Origin: Prosopocoilus inquinatus
Lineage: Eukaryota; Arthropoda; Insecta; Coleoptera; Lucanidae
Direction: 5' to 3'
Length of the DNA: 64,000 nucleotides
Assembly: GCA_036172665.1 (NCBI GenBank)
Contig: CM069870.1
Span: 23,844,001 to 23,908,000, forward strand
The position numbers and the translations under genes were made by a program. Below the pieces are notes generated by a model that saw nothing but the letters and a program-made list of their open reading frames with translations, searched no databases and was not told where the DNA came from. Below, one piece after another: positions 22,846 to 32,425 of this stretch. How positions within the stretch are numbered: position 1 is the stretch's first letter; the number at the start of each line of letters is the position of its first letter.

Positions 22846-23802
22846 GGCATTTGGGCCGTAAAGCCACTTCCGATGTTATCTTTATTGGAAAAAGTTCATC
22901 ATTCATACTGACCACCGATCTTTGAAATGGCTCTTCTCATTGAAGGATCCCACTGCTGCCACCAAAATTCTAGAGCAGAAGGTCATTAAGCCATTCAGCT
23001 CACCGTGGTCTGCTCCAGTCATTATGGTAAAGAAGAAAGCGGCGGAAGACGAAAATAAAATTAGAGTTTGCGTTGATTATCAAGAGACCATTGACCAACT
23101 TGGAAATGCTAAGTACTTTTCTACACTTGACTTGGCTAGTGGATATTGGCAAGTAGAAGTCGATTCGCCTGATAGAGAAAAGACAACATTCTCAACCCCT
23201 GATGGACATTATGAATGTATAAGGATGCCATTTGGATTGGTAAATGCCCCCACCACATTCTAAAGGTTGATGTACTCTGTGTTGGGTTGGGTTTGGTTCT
23301 GGAATGACAGAAGAACAATGTTTGGTTTACTTAGATGACATCATTGTCTTCAGCAGAACGTTTGAGTAACACTTAAAAAGACTCGAGTAGGTGTTTAGAA
23401 GACTAACGCAAGGGAATTTGAAGTTAAAGCCATCCAAATGCAAGTTCGTTGCCACGGAAGCCAAATATTTCAGGGCGTATTTCAGGAAGACGAGTGAGAC
23501 CTGATCCCGAGAAAATCCAAATTGTCGAGGATTATCCTCGACTAAAGTCAGTGAAGGACATACGAATTTTTTTAGGACTAGTTGGGTTTTATCGGAAGTT
23601 CATACCCGAATTTTTCCGTAAGGCAATGATGAATCGAGCTGAAAGGAACTATTCGGTGACAGAACAAGAGTGCTTAGCAGTCGTTTGGGCCATAAAGTAC
23701 TTCCGATGTTATCTTTATGGGAAAAAGTTCGTCATTCATACTGACCACCGACCTTTGAAATGGCTCTTCTCATTGAAGGATCCCACCGCTGCCACCATTT
23801 GT
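22846..23802 (+). pseudogene. Scrambled Gypsy-type pol fragment (RNase H, RT, RNase H)
   Basis: Three pieces are fused. First (22846-22966) comes an RNase H fragment with the IHTDHR and [10 protein letters not shown] motifs. Then comes an RT fragment starting near SPWSAPVIMVKKK (about 23003) with ST-LD-LASGYWQ and MPFGLVNAP, an in-frame stop near 23263, and YLDD with catalytic aspartates in a second frame near 23325-23340, followed by the [11 protein letters not shown] connection motif (about 23570). The last piece (23624-23802) repeats the RNase H fragment, this time with the [12 protein letters not shown] strand. The DNA between CVDYQ and LGNAKYF normally present in the family is missing. 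Order, deletions and stops show a dead, recombined element of the Ty3/Gypsy class. Confidence 0.85.
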
Positions 23803-24815
23803 AACGGATGTTAAATTTATCAAACTCTTTTATTCATTAATTTTAAGTTCACCCTTTTACCTTCTCCAAGAAGTCCGGGGAAAACGTTTTCGTAAAGAGA
23901 AAGACAACGATAAGAAAGAGATTTGACAATCTTCAGGGACAAAAACGGTACTGTTCGACTTTTCGGGGAAGACACCGTCGAAAGTACATTTTTGGCCCAT
24001 TTCTCAAACTTAAGCTACCGAACAAGGAAACTGCTTTCCACAGTTAGTTTCAAGTTTTCTAAGATATGCCCTGTTTATTTATAATGTTTGTTGTTCATTA
24101 GAATTTTGATCGCTAGCCTCGAATTCGTAGGATAGCGGTAGCACAATGTAGCGGCCGTAAATTGGCGGTGAATGACGTTACAAAAAATTAAATGTTCAAA
24201 TAAGAAAATTCGAAGAAACTCATGTAATTATTTAAAATAAAGGAACTTATTCAATTTACGAATTAGGGAGAGAGAGAGAGATGCGTCCAAGGTTGAAGAG
24301 CTCCAGACGAACACATTTTTTTGTAGTTTGAATTACTTTATTAAAGAAAATTCGGTGTACATCAAGTAAACAACTGCACGGGATTCCAAAAATATTCAGC
24401 CAAATGTCCATTCCTTACACAAAAAATCTAATCACGTTAAGCACATGTTGTTTGCTAGAAATGTCATCGTCACGCAAGAAACCGCATTTTTTAGACGTTT
24501 GGAATCCTCTTTTCAGCGAATCTTCAGTTTCCAAATATGTTAATGATGTAAAAGTTGAACTATTACGGAATATGCAAAAAAAACACAGATCGTGAGTTTT
24601 CTTTAGTTACTTAACGTCAATATACGTCAATTTTTCAATGTTACGTGACGCCATTTTTCAATATGCTATATGACATCGTATGACTGCCGCTACATAGCGG
24701 TACCGCTGTCCTAGGAAGCCAAAGCTTTATTGGCTGTGAGTTCAGTTTGCACTGAAATGTATATTTTCTGTCTTACAACAACAAGTACAATTATTAATTC
24801 GGATTAAAGAGGTTG
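23803..24815. repeat. Right ~1-kb arm of the large inverted repeat (possible Gypsy LTR)
   Basis: This arm is the inverted counterpart of 19419-20441 plus 22336-22361. It follows directly on the Gypsy RNase H fragment. The segment from TGTAACGGATG (about 23802) to TCTTACAACA (about 24780) begins with TG and ends with CA and could be a Gypsy 3' LTR of about 980 bp. Against this, homology to the left arm goes on about 30 bp beyond 24780 (AGTACAATTATTAATTCGG). Either the arms are inverted LTR copies from a rearranged insertion or they are long terminal inverted repeats of another element. Confidence 0.7.
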
Positions 24816-24856
24816 TACTGTATTTGGAGTGGTTTACGTGACATTATCTCGGAAAA

Positions 24857-25215
24857 CAATTAACGTGCTCGCTCATTAAATGTGATTGACGAAACGCTGA
24901 TAATCTTGTTGTATCGATATTTAGACCCAAACCAATAGAAATGCATTATCATATCCTGCATGGATACTTTAAAAAGGGACATCAATGAAGCTAATTAGTC
25001 AGTAACAGTCAATTAGTAAGTAATCTATCAGTGATTAGTTAGTAATGAGTTTAGTACGCCGCGTCGCAGTCAATCGATGAATTAGTAAATTCGTGATTGT
25101 TTGGCTTCGGATAAAGCGCCAAAAGTACATTGACGTTAATGTAAGAAACTTTGATCATTTTATATGCGGTAATGTTATACCAAGCCAGTGAATGCTCTAC
25201 GAGAAATATAAAACG
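24857..25215 (+). repeat. Repeat family A, diverged fragment
   Basis: CAATTAACGTGCTCGCTCATT, the ACGCTGATAATCTTG block, a CATATCCTGCATGGATA block, and CCAGTGAATGCTCTACGA appear in the same order as in 16245-16610, with many more differences than between the main copies. It is thus an older copy. Confidence 0.6.
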
Positions 25216-25538
25216 GAATTAAAAATTTTCCGGAGAAGAAACAATTACTTGAACTTAACATGTTGGACAAATAAGTAATTTTGCAGAATTTTGGGTGGGG
25301 TGGTGGGACTGCATACGCCGTCTAATTGCGGAATTCTGAAACCAATGATGTACTGAGCTAACTATACTGCGTAGCGCACCTCTTTTATCTTTATCTGTAT
25401 TTAATTTCGCTTTTTTAAAGCGCACGTAATTCCGGCACATCGTAGTGCATTAATTTAAATTTCTAACGTCAACGACTTGGGTTTTGATTCATTTTAAACG
25501 AAACGATCACGTAAATTCTTTTTGAATCTGCATACTTA

Positions 25539-25666
25539 GGCCCAGTTTTACAATGACGGTTTAACTTTGAGCCGAAGCTTAAATCCTTCACAACAATTGT
25601 TGTAATAATCGTTGCTAAGGGTTTAAACTTCAGCTCAAAGTTGAGCCCCATTTGTAAAACTGGACC
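25539..25666. mobile_element. PIF/Harbinger-type hairpin MITE, TTA target site
   Basis: The 128-bp element begins GGCCCAGTTTTACA and ends TGTAAAACTGGACC and is self-complementary nearly to its centre (TTAACTTTGAGC / GCTCAAAGTTGA). TTA occurs directly on both sides (25536-25538 and 25667-25669). A GG(C/T)CC start together with a 3-bp TWA duplication is what PIF/Harbinger MITEs have. A decayed Harbinger nuclease is present elsewhere in the window, but no matching ends connect the two. Confidence 0.75.
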
Positions 25667-25831
25667 TTAGATCCATCCAAATAATATAAAACAAAACCAT
25701 CGTCATTTCCGTTTTTACTCCTAATAAATAAATTCGTAGTCTGCTTTTCTTTTTCTTTTTGCTAGTGTTAAAGCCTATTTGTGCACATTCGTGCATGTGT
25801 TTAGGCACATTTTAACCCAAAAGCTTGCAAA

Positions 25832-26459
25832 TACAGGGTGTAACAAAAATACAGGTCGCTACCTCAAGGACGTATTCTGAAAATAGAGAGAAATGTTCAT
25901 ATAAACATGTATACAGGGTAATCACGGGATAAAAAAGCTGATATTCCATAAAAAAATACAAAAATAATTGAAAATCTCGAAAATCAAACAGTCATTTATT
26001 TTTCCGATACTGCCATAAAATCTAGCGGAAATGGTCGTAAAACTTTCCTATTTTAAGTTACCTCGTAAAATTTCAAATAAAAAAGTTAGCTGTTGCAGGC
26101 ATTTTCATTGATCATCAATATTTATTTACCAAATAATAAAAAAATACTAGGCTTTGGAAGAAAATATTTTAAACACGTTTTGAATGCGATGCGATGATAG
26201 AAAAATTGTTTTATTAAAAAAAAAAGTTAAAAACAATTGAAAATCTGAAAAAAACTGACAATCATTTGTTTTTCCGATGTTGCTAGAAAATTGGGCAAGA
26301 CAGGTCCTGAAACTTTTCCAATAGAAGTTACTTCGTAAAAATTCAAATAAGAGAATTAACTATTATTGCAGCTTCCCGTGAACACCCTATATACGTGTTT
26401 ATATGAACTTTTTTCTTTCTTTTAAACTGTAGAATACGTCAGTGAAGTTACACCTTGTA
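25832..26459. mobile_element. TA-target MITE with internal direct repeat
   Basis: The left end TACAGGGTGTAAC pairs with the right end GTTACACCTTGTA. The inverted homology goes on for about 100 bp (GACGTATTCT, GTTCATATAAACA, TATACAGGGT/ATATAGGGTG). Inside are two direct repeats of about 140 bp (about 25965-26100 and 26225-26370), each with ATTGAAAATCT, CATTT(A/G)TTTTTCCGAT, AAGTTAC(C/T)TCGTAAAA and TTCAAATAA. TA is present at both ends. Confidence 0.7.
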
Positions 26460-28173
26460 TATGCGCATATTTTCTTCATTTCGGCTTGCATATAATCCTA
26501 GCTTTAGTAATTACAATAAATACATTCGGCTATTCAGTGGAGTGGAGTGGAGTTTTCAAAAAGAATAGTGATTTAAAAATTAGGTTCAACAATTATTATC
26601 GAAATGTACCTACACCTTATCCTTCTGCTCTACGATGATCAAAGGCGTAAAATGCTTTTCGAGACTTCCGCGAAATATGATCGGCGATTAATATCATCAT
26701 CCGTTCTATACAGTCTGATTTTTCTTTGCGTCATTTTTACCTGGAACTTTTGCTGTGGCCTGTGCTCCCTCCCCCTGCCCCTCGCGATTGTATTGTCTAC
26801 GGATTTTTATTAAAATCGTGAGTACCCGGAATCGGTTTAATGGCATTGTAGATTTCGAATGAATGCATCTCGTACTCACCGTGACAGAAAAATTTGTAAC
26901 ACCTTTTGCCATCCATCGTCACAATTAACGCCGCCGCAGTCGTACGCAGACACTGCCACTGCAGCAGCACGGTGTCTCACAATCAGTGAAATTAAATATT
27001 TTACCTACTGTACATGCATAAAGGAAACGGGTTTCTCTCCTAATGCTCTTCTTCTCAATATTAATTTCATCTGCAATTAATAATTTCACAAAGGCTACTG
27101 CGTTACGTTACCGGAGATAAATGCGGCGTTCATCCTTGCCTTTTAATTACTAAGGGTCGGACATTCCTAGGGCATCTGGTAAAAACCAGTATAAAGATCA
27201 ATAAAGCAGCTGAACGGTTTATACGCCCGAGGCACTCTCACCCTCGCGCTCATTGCATCAGAAGCAACCGTCGATGTAAATTACGCGTGTAACAGAATTT
27301 CCTTTACAGTTTCTTTCAAATTAATAATTATGAAAACATTATAATTCTTTAATGTAGCTTTTAAAACGACTGGCATAATAAATTTAATTCATATCAATTA
27401 TAGCGCCGTCACTGCAAAAAGAATGCGAGTTCATTTGGGAATGAATCGATTATGTGAACAAGTTTTTATATCCACTCGACCAGAACTGTATTGGTTACTG
27501 CGTGCCGCATAGACTTCTCGGGCTTCGACTGGTTTATTGTTTTGTTTTTACAGGGCCAACGTGTTAAAGATTCGAACTTTTTCCGACTATGTCGCTTCAG
27601 CATATTAGTAGTTCCTCGTATATTTAACGAAACCTTCCGCCTAAAATGCGCCTAGGTCTGTTAATTACAAACGTCTCCAACGATGAAAAAAAGTCCTGTG
27701 GTTGGAACACCTGAGTTGTGTGTGTGTCATCTGAACTGTATGTTATCGTGGCGTAGAAATAACAAAGAATTTTTTTTTTTCACATCCTGGATTTGCTATT
27801 AGGAAGTGTGCGACTTTCGCAACCTTGGAGATGATCGTTGTGGATCACTAAATTTTTAGCGATTGTTTAATTACACAGCACAACTCGCTGACTTATCACT
27901 TTATAATTTCAATATGACGTAATTTACTTAATGTTTTGTCGCCTTACCGGGTGCAGATTTAATCATGTTTTTTTTTCTCTTCTAGATTAAAATGTGTTTT
28001 TGAACCGGACAAAAAATTCAAGGTGTTTCGTTTCCCAAGTGGCACAAAATTCCTTACAGATTATACAGCAGATGACAAAGCGAGTTGGAGGGAGTCAAGG
28101 TACCACATACCTACCTAGGTGTTTGCTTAAAAACCGAGACTTCCAAACATTTCAAATTCAAACTTTCTCAAAC
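26460..28173. other. Non-coding stretch
   Basis: GC-richer patches near 26600-27000 and 27450-27680 have several short open frames in overlapping positions but none is persuasive. TTTTTTTTCTCTTCTAG near 27968-27985 would be a good splice acceptor, and the following frame stays open to about 28191, but the residues are low in information and run into the hammerhead insertion. No gene is called. Confidence 0.4.
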
Positions 28174-28237
28174 CAACAAAAAAACTTTTAGAAAATTTTT
28201 TTTTTGTGCAAATCGTTTTTGATTGCAGTGAGAACCT

Positions 28238-28300
28238 CGAGCAGCCTCTGGACAGCTGTTTCAGCCCTGCTTGGGGCTTCTTCAGCAGAGACGTAGCTCG
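28238..28300 (-). ncRNA. Type I hammerhead ribozyme, copy 1
   Basis: Minus-strand fold as for the copy at 29165-29227, with one difference: the fifth pair of the inner stem I helix is G-C here instead of G-U. All core residues (CTGAAGA, GAA, and C at the cleavage position) are present. Confidence 0.85.
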
Positions 28301-28554
28301 ACATTCCCACTGCAGACCAAAAAACGACTTGCCCAATTTATTCGCAATTGCGATGTAAGAATGATGAACATATAAAATAGCGACATCTTACTATCGCTTT
28401 TTGTCCTAACATTGCAGTAGGATAGACAAATTGAAGCGGGATTTGCTCCTAATGAGTCCCCCATGCAAGGCGGCCATGCTTGCTGTCAAAGCATAATGAA
28501 AGATTTTAGAAAAATTTTTTTTGTGCAAATCGTTTTTGATTGCAGTGAGAACCT

Positions 28555-28617
28555 CGAGCAGCCTCTGGACAGCTGTTTCAGCCCTGCTTGGGGCTTCTTC
28601 AGCAGAGACGTAGCTCG
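28555..28617 (-). ncRNA. Type I hammerhead ribozyme, copy 2
   Basis: Exactly 317 bp from copy 1 and identical to it over the ribozyme. Cleavage at successive copies would release a 317-nt monomer. Confidence 0.85.
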
Positions 28618-28871
28618 ACATTCCCACTGCAGACCAAAAAACGACTTGCCCAATTTATTCGCAATTGCGATGTAAGAATGATGAACATATAAAATAGCGA
28701 CATCTTACTATCGCTTTTTGACCTAACATTGCAGTAGGATAGACAAATTGAAGCGGGATTTGCTCCTAATGAGTCCCCCATGCAAGGCGGCCATGCTTGC
28801 TGTCAAAGCATAATGAAAGATTTTAGAAAATTTTTTTTTGTGCAAATCGTTTTTGATTGCAGTGAGAACCT

Positions 28872-28934
28872 CGAGCAGCCTCTGGACAGCTGTTTCAGCC
28901 CTGCTTGGGGCTTCTTCAGCAGAGACGTAGCTCG
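28872..28934 (-). ncRNA. Type I hammerhead ribozyme, copy 3
   Basis: Exactly 317 bp from copy 2 and identical over the ribozyme. The next minus-strand unit is cut short at about 29030 where orientation reverses. Confidence 0.85.
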
Positions 28935-29164
28935 ACATTCCCACTGCAGACCAAAAAACGACTTGCCCAATTTATTCGCAATTGCGATGTAAGAATGATG
29001 AACATATAAAATAGCGACATCTTACTATCCTACTTATACTTATCCTACTGCAATGTTAGGTCAAAAAGCGATAGTAAGATGTCGCTATTTTATATGTTCA
29101 TCATTCTTACATCGCAATTGCGAATAAATTGGGCAAGTCGTTTTTTGGTCTGCAGTGGGAATGT

Positions 29165-29227
29165 CGAGCTACGTTTCTGCTGAAGAAGCCCCAAGCAGGG
29201 CTGAAACAGCTGTCCAGAGGCTGCTCG
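29165..29227 (+). ncRNA. Type I hammerhead ribozyme, copy 4 (reference fold)
   Basis: Outer stem I is CGAGC (29165-29169) with GCTCG (29223-29227); inner stem I is TTCTG (29175-29179) with CAGAG (29215-29219), leaving an internal loop that could make the tertiary contact. The core strand CTGAAGA is 29180-29186. Stem II is AGCCC (29187-29191) with GGGCT (29198-29202) and loop CAAGCA. GAA is 29203-29205. Stem III is two pairs (AC/GT) closed by AGCT, or four pairs ACAG/CTGT in a dimer. Cleavage is expected after C29214. All residues known to be essential in hammerheads (C3, U4, G5, A6, G8, A9, G12, A13, A14, C17) are present. Confidence 0.88.
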
Positions 29228-29427
29228 AGGTTCTCACTGCAATCAAAAACGATTTGCACAAAAAAAAATTTTCTAAAATCTTTCATTATGCTTTGACAGC
29301 AAGCATGGCCGCCTTGCATGGGGGACTCATTAGGAGCAAATCCCACTTCAATTTGTCTATCCTACTGCAATGTTAGGTCAAAAAGCGATAGTAAGATGTC
29401 GCTATTTTATATGTTCAACAAAAAAAC

Positions 29428-30040
29428 GTTTACCCAAACAAAACTTTTTCACTTTTTCAATCCAGCTCTCTTCTTACACAACTGAATCATTTTGATTATA
29501 TTAAAACAATAATAACGCCGAAATAGCGAACTCGTAAAGATTTATCGCTTGAAATGTGTAAAAAAAAACATCGAACCGAATTGCATCAAATCAATCAAAT
29601 CAATCAAATAGATCGAAACCGTATGAGGTGATTAGCGCTATAAAATGCAGTTCTGCACTACGATATTAAAAAGTCGAAGCCACTGGCGATAGATGTCAAG
29701 TGTGAAGGCAATTTGCACTTAAACACAGAAAACTTATTTCACAGGAACAAGATGGAACAAAAAACAAGCGTCAAATTTTGCAACTTATTCCCTACATAAG
29801 ATAAACATACTGTTTAATTCGCACGAAATATGAAATTTAAATCAGCTGTTTCGATAAATACAAAAGTATGTTGAAAAAACATTTTTGCCAAAATCGCGAA
29901 CGCAGAGTTTTCGGAAAATGATAGATTAACAGTGCGCAGCGATGTGTTATTCATTCTAGAAGGAACACCAGGATCAAGATTTTTGAAATTGGATAAGGAA
30001 AATTTTTAATCGAGCTGTAAATAAATTTTTGATTTACATA
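29428..30040. other. Non-coding flank of the hammerhead insertion
   Basis: AT-rich DNA with a small AATCAATCAAAT direct repeat near 29585-29610. No gene. Confidence 0.4.
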
Positions 30041-30610
30041 AATGAGCATTAAGTAAAAAAAAATCAAGCTCAACAAATCTCAAGGTCAATCCAATTCAAC
30101 TGAACTCAACCTGTGTTAAAGTGAAGCAAGAAATTAAAAGTAAAAAATTTAAAAAGAAAACGATTAGGTAAAGCGAATTTCGACCAATGCCAAGGTCAAC
30201 CCATCAACTGAACTCGATTCTATTCAACCCAAACAAAAAAAATTAAAAATTAAAAAAAAACAATAAAAAGATTAAAGTAAAAAACTTAAATTTCAAAGTC
30301 AACCCAATCTACCTGCACTCAACCTAATTCCATTCAACCCATGTTAAAAATTTAAAACGAATATTAAAAAAATTAAAAGTAAAAAAAAATATATAATATA
30401 TAATTCAAATAAACCTCAGCAAATCTCAAGATCAACTGAACTCACTCAACTTATATGTATTAAATTGTGCTTCATTTAACACAAGTAGGTACAAAATTTA
30501 AAAAAAATCTTTAAAAAAATTAAAAGTAAATGTAAAAAAAATTATGGATTACAGTTAAGCTCATCAAATCTCAAGGTCAAGAATATAATATAAAAAGAAT
30601 GAGAAATATT
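30040..30610 (+). repeat. Decayed CTCAA(C)...AAGGTCAA satellite, block 1
   Basis: Degenerate units each contain CTCAACAAATCTCAAGGTCAA or a variant (near 30068, 30185, 30285, 30410 and 30555), then an AACTGAACTCAACCTA-like word and an A-rich tail with AAATTAAAAGTAAA. The same words in the same order form block 2 at 39.8-41.3 kb. Units are 100-150 bp and strongly diverged. Confidence 0.65.
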
Positions 30611-31490
30611 TAAAATATGCAGATGGATAAAAAGAACTATCCAGATTAAAAATAATGTAATTGTGAAGTAAAAAAAAAAACAAAGGAACGTTGAAATTCG
30701 GTTCATTTCCATAATTTCAACCCAGAATCATTTTATTTTGGTAAATTTTTCCTACATCCAAAAGGAATACCACTTTGCCTACACATATTTTATTTCCTTT
30801 TGTGTTAATTCCGCCACCTTGAAGATTTTCGAGGTGGCACAAATTCATTTTGCACCAAGCAGACCTGAATTGTAAAATATCAAATCTGAATCCAAAAATT
30901 TTTGGTCCGTTATATGTATCGCGAACTCAATCCGGGGACACACTGTATATGTAGTACCATTAGAATTTAATTTAGAATCGAATAACGTAATAATATACAG
31001 GTTGTTCGATTAAAAAAAACCTAAGTTTAGTTTATATCTGGTTTATCTGATCATCAATTATTTTTCTGTGCTTTCAATTCCTTGTGTGTCCCCAGATCCA
31101 GGCAGGCAACGTCTCGGTGAAAGACTTTTGATTCGTATTATTTTATTGGCCATCCTCTTCTCTTTTTTTGTCACTTACATCAAAATTTTCAGACGTTTTC
31201 TTCATCCTATTTCCGATTCTAACTTCAGAAATTTCTTTTGCTATATCCAAGGTTGATTTGGCACACGTTCTAATCTTTCTTCCTCCTTTCACATTTCTAT
31301 TTCGGAAAATTAGTTAGGAGTGTTTGATTCGTATTCCATAAATGACCTTTATTCTCGTCACGTTTGGTTTCAAGCTCCTATGAACTTCGGGTCTCAATTC
31401 TTTTTATGTCTTTTCAGATCTAGTCACGCAAGGTATCTATAAATACAAAAGAATTTGGAACAGTATTAGTCTAAAGTCACTAAAGACGGT
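30611..31490. other. Non-coding stretch before the long palindrome
   Basis: Low-complexity A-rich DNA gives way at about 31050 to T/C-rich sequence of a different character that continues into the palindrome arms. The frame 31068-31256 is hydrophobic only because of the T-richness. No gene is supported. Confidence 0.35.
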
Positions 31491-31497
31491 TTTAGTG

Positions 31498-32425
31498 TCT
31501 TTATGCTCGATTTTTTCACCTTCTGATAAATTTATCTGCCATCCTTGGAAACCATTCTATCGCTAATAGTTTCCGACCTGGTAGATAAATTTATCAAGAG
31601 GTGAAGAAATCGAGCATAAGGCTGATACTTTTTCAAATTTTTCTTATTTCATTAATCACTACTATCATGGATAATCCATTGCATCTATAAATATGACCCA
31701 AGGATCAGGTCTTCGGCATACACTCTTTCGTAGATGATCTTCTTCTTTGTTTTCCAGTTTTTATCACCAATCCAGAACTTCGACATCTTCCTTCTGCCTT
31801 CAATTCTTTAAATTTCTTTTTGCAAATCGAAGCATACAAGGCACCTATCTTATCTTCGGATCATGTTCTTATATTCTTACGTCATTATTATTATTATTAT
31901 TATTCTTCCTTCTGTTTGTGTTTCATACTTTATTGACAACCCTCTTCTCTCCTCTGTTATTTACAACATCGCCTTCACGCCTTTCCTTCCTCTTGTTCCT
32001 TAAAAACTCGGAACAAGAGGAAGGAAATGCGTGAAGGTGATGTAAATAACAGAGGAGAGAAGAGGGTTGTCAATAAAATATGAAATACAAACAGAAGGAA
32101 GAAGGTCTAATAATGACGTAAGAATACATAATATGATCCGAAGATAAGATAGGTGCCTTGTGTGCTTCGATTTGCAAGAAAAAATGTAAAGAATCAAAGG
32201 CAGAAGGAAGATCTGGAAGACCTGGATTGATGATAAAAACAAGAATACAAAGAAGAAGTTCGTCTACGAAAGAGTGTATGCCGAAGTCATACCAAGTCTT
32301 GGGTCATATTTGTAGATGCAATGGATTATCCGTGATAGTAGTGATTAATGAAATAAGAAAAATTTGAAAAAAATATCAGTCTGATGCTTGATTTCTTCAC
32401 CTCTTGATAAATTTATCTGCCAGGA
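31498..32425. repeat. Long palindrome with 10-bp loop (hairpin-RNA candidate)
   Basis: The centre is CCTTCCTCTTGTTCC (31985-31999), loop 32000-32009, GGAACAAGAGGAAGG (32010-32024). Outward homology holds for about 420 bp per arm, for example ACAGAGGAGAGAAGAGGG (inverted in the left arm near 31930-31950), AAGATAAGATAGGTGCC, GAAAGAGTGTATGCCGAAG and GATAAATTTATCAAGAGGTG at the outer end. Identity is about 90 percent with a few indels, including an (ATT)n expansion near 31887-31905. The left side carries a further inverted copy of the outermost 40 bp (about 31508-31543), forming a small nested hairpin. No target-site duplication found. Confidence 0.85.

Larger units (their letters stand above)
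28174..29427. mobile_element. Hammerhead-bearing tandem/inverted repeat insertion (retrozyme-like), 12-bp TSD
   Basis: CAACAAAAAAAC is present at both ends (28174-28185 and 29416-29427), delimiting an insertion of 1230 bp (28186-29415). Inside, a 317-bp unit is repeated about 2.7 times in minus orientation (28186-29030), with landmarks exactly 317 bp apart, and then about 1.1 times in plus orientation (29043-29415). Each unit carries a type I hammerhead ribozyme. No protein is encoded; the 60-79-codon frames seen on both strands are shadows of the repeat. Tandem ~300-bp units with one short-stem-III hammerhead each are the hallmark of animal retrozymes, which are thought to move as circular RNA with Penelope-like enzymes. 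Confidence 0.85.

Noticed and set aside
19650..24595. Conserved ~65-residue frame on both inverted arms as a possible gene pair
   Set aside because: Its conservation is explained by the arms being DNA copies of each other; the substitutions are not clearly biased to silent positions.
28282..29376. Repeated 60-79-codon frames on both strands
   Set aside because: They are shadows of the 317-bp hammerhead unit, repeat exactly with it and exist on both strands.
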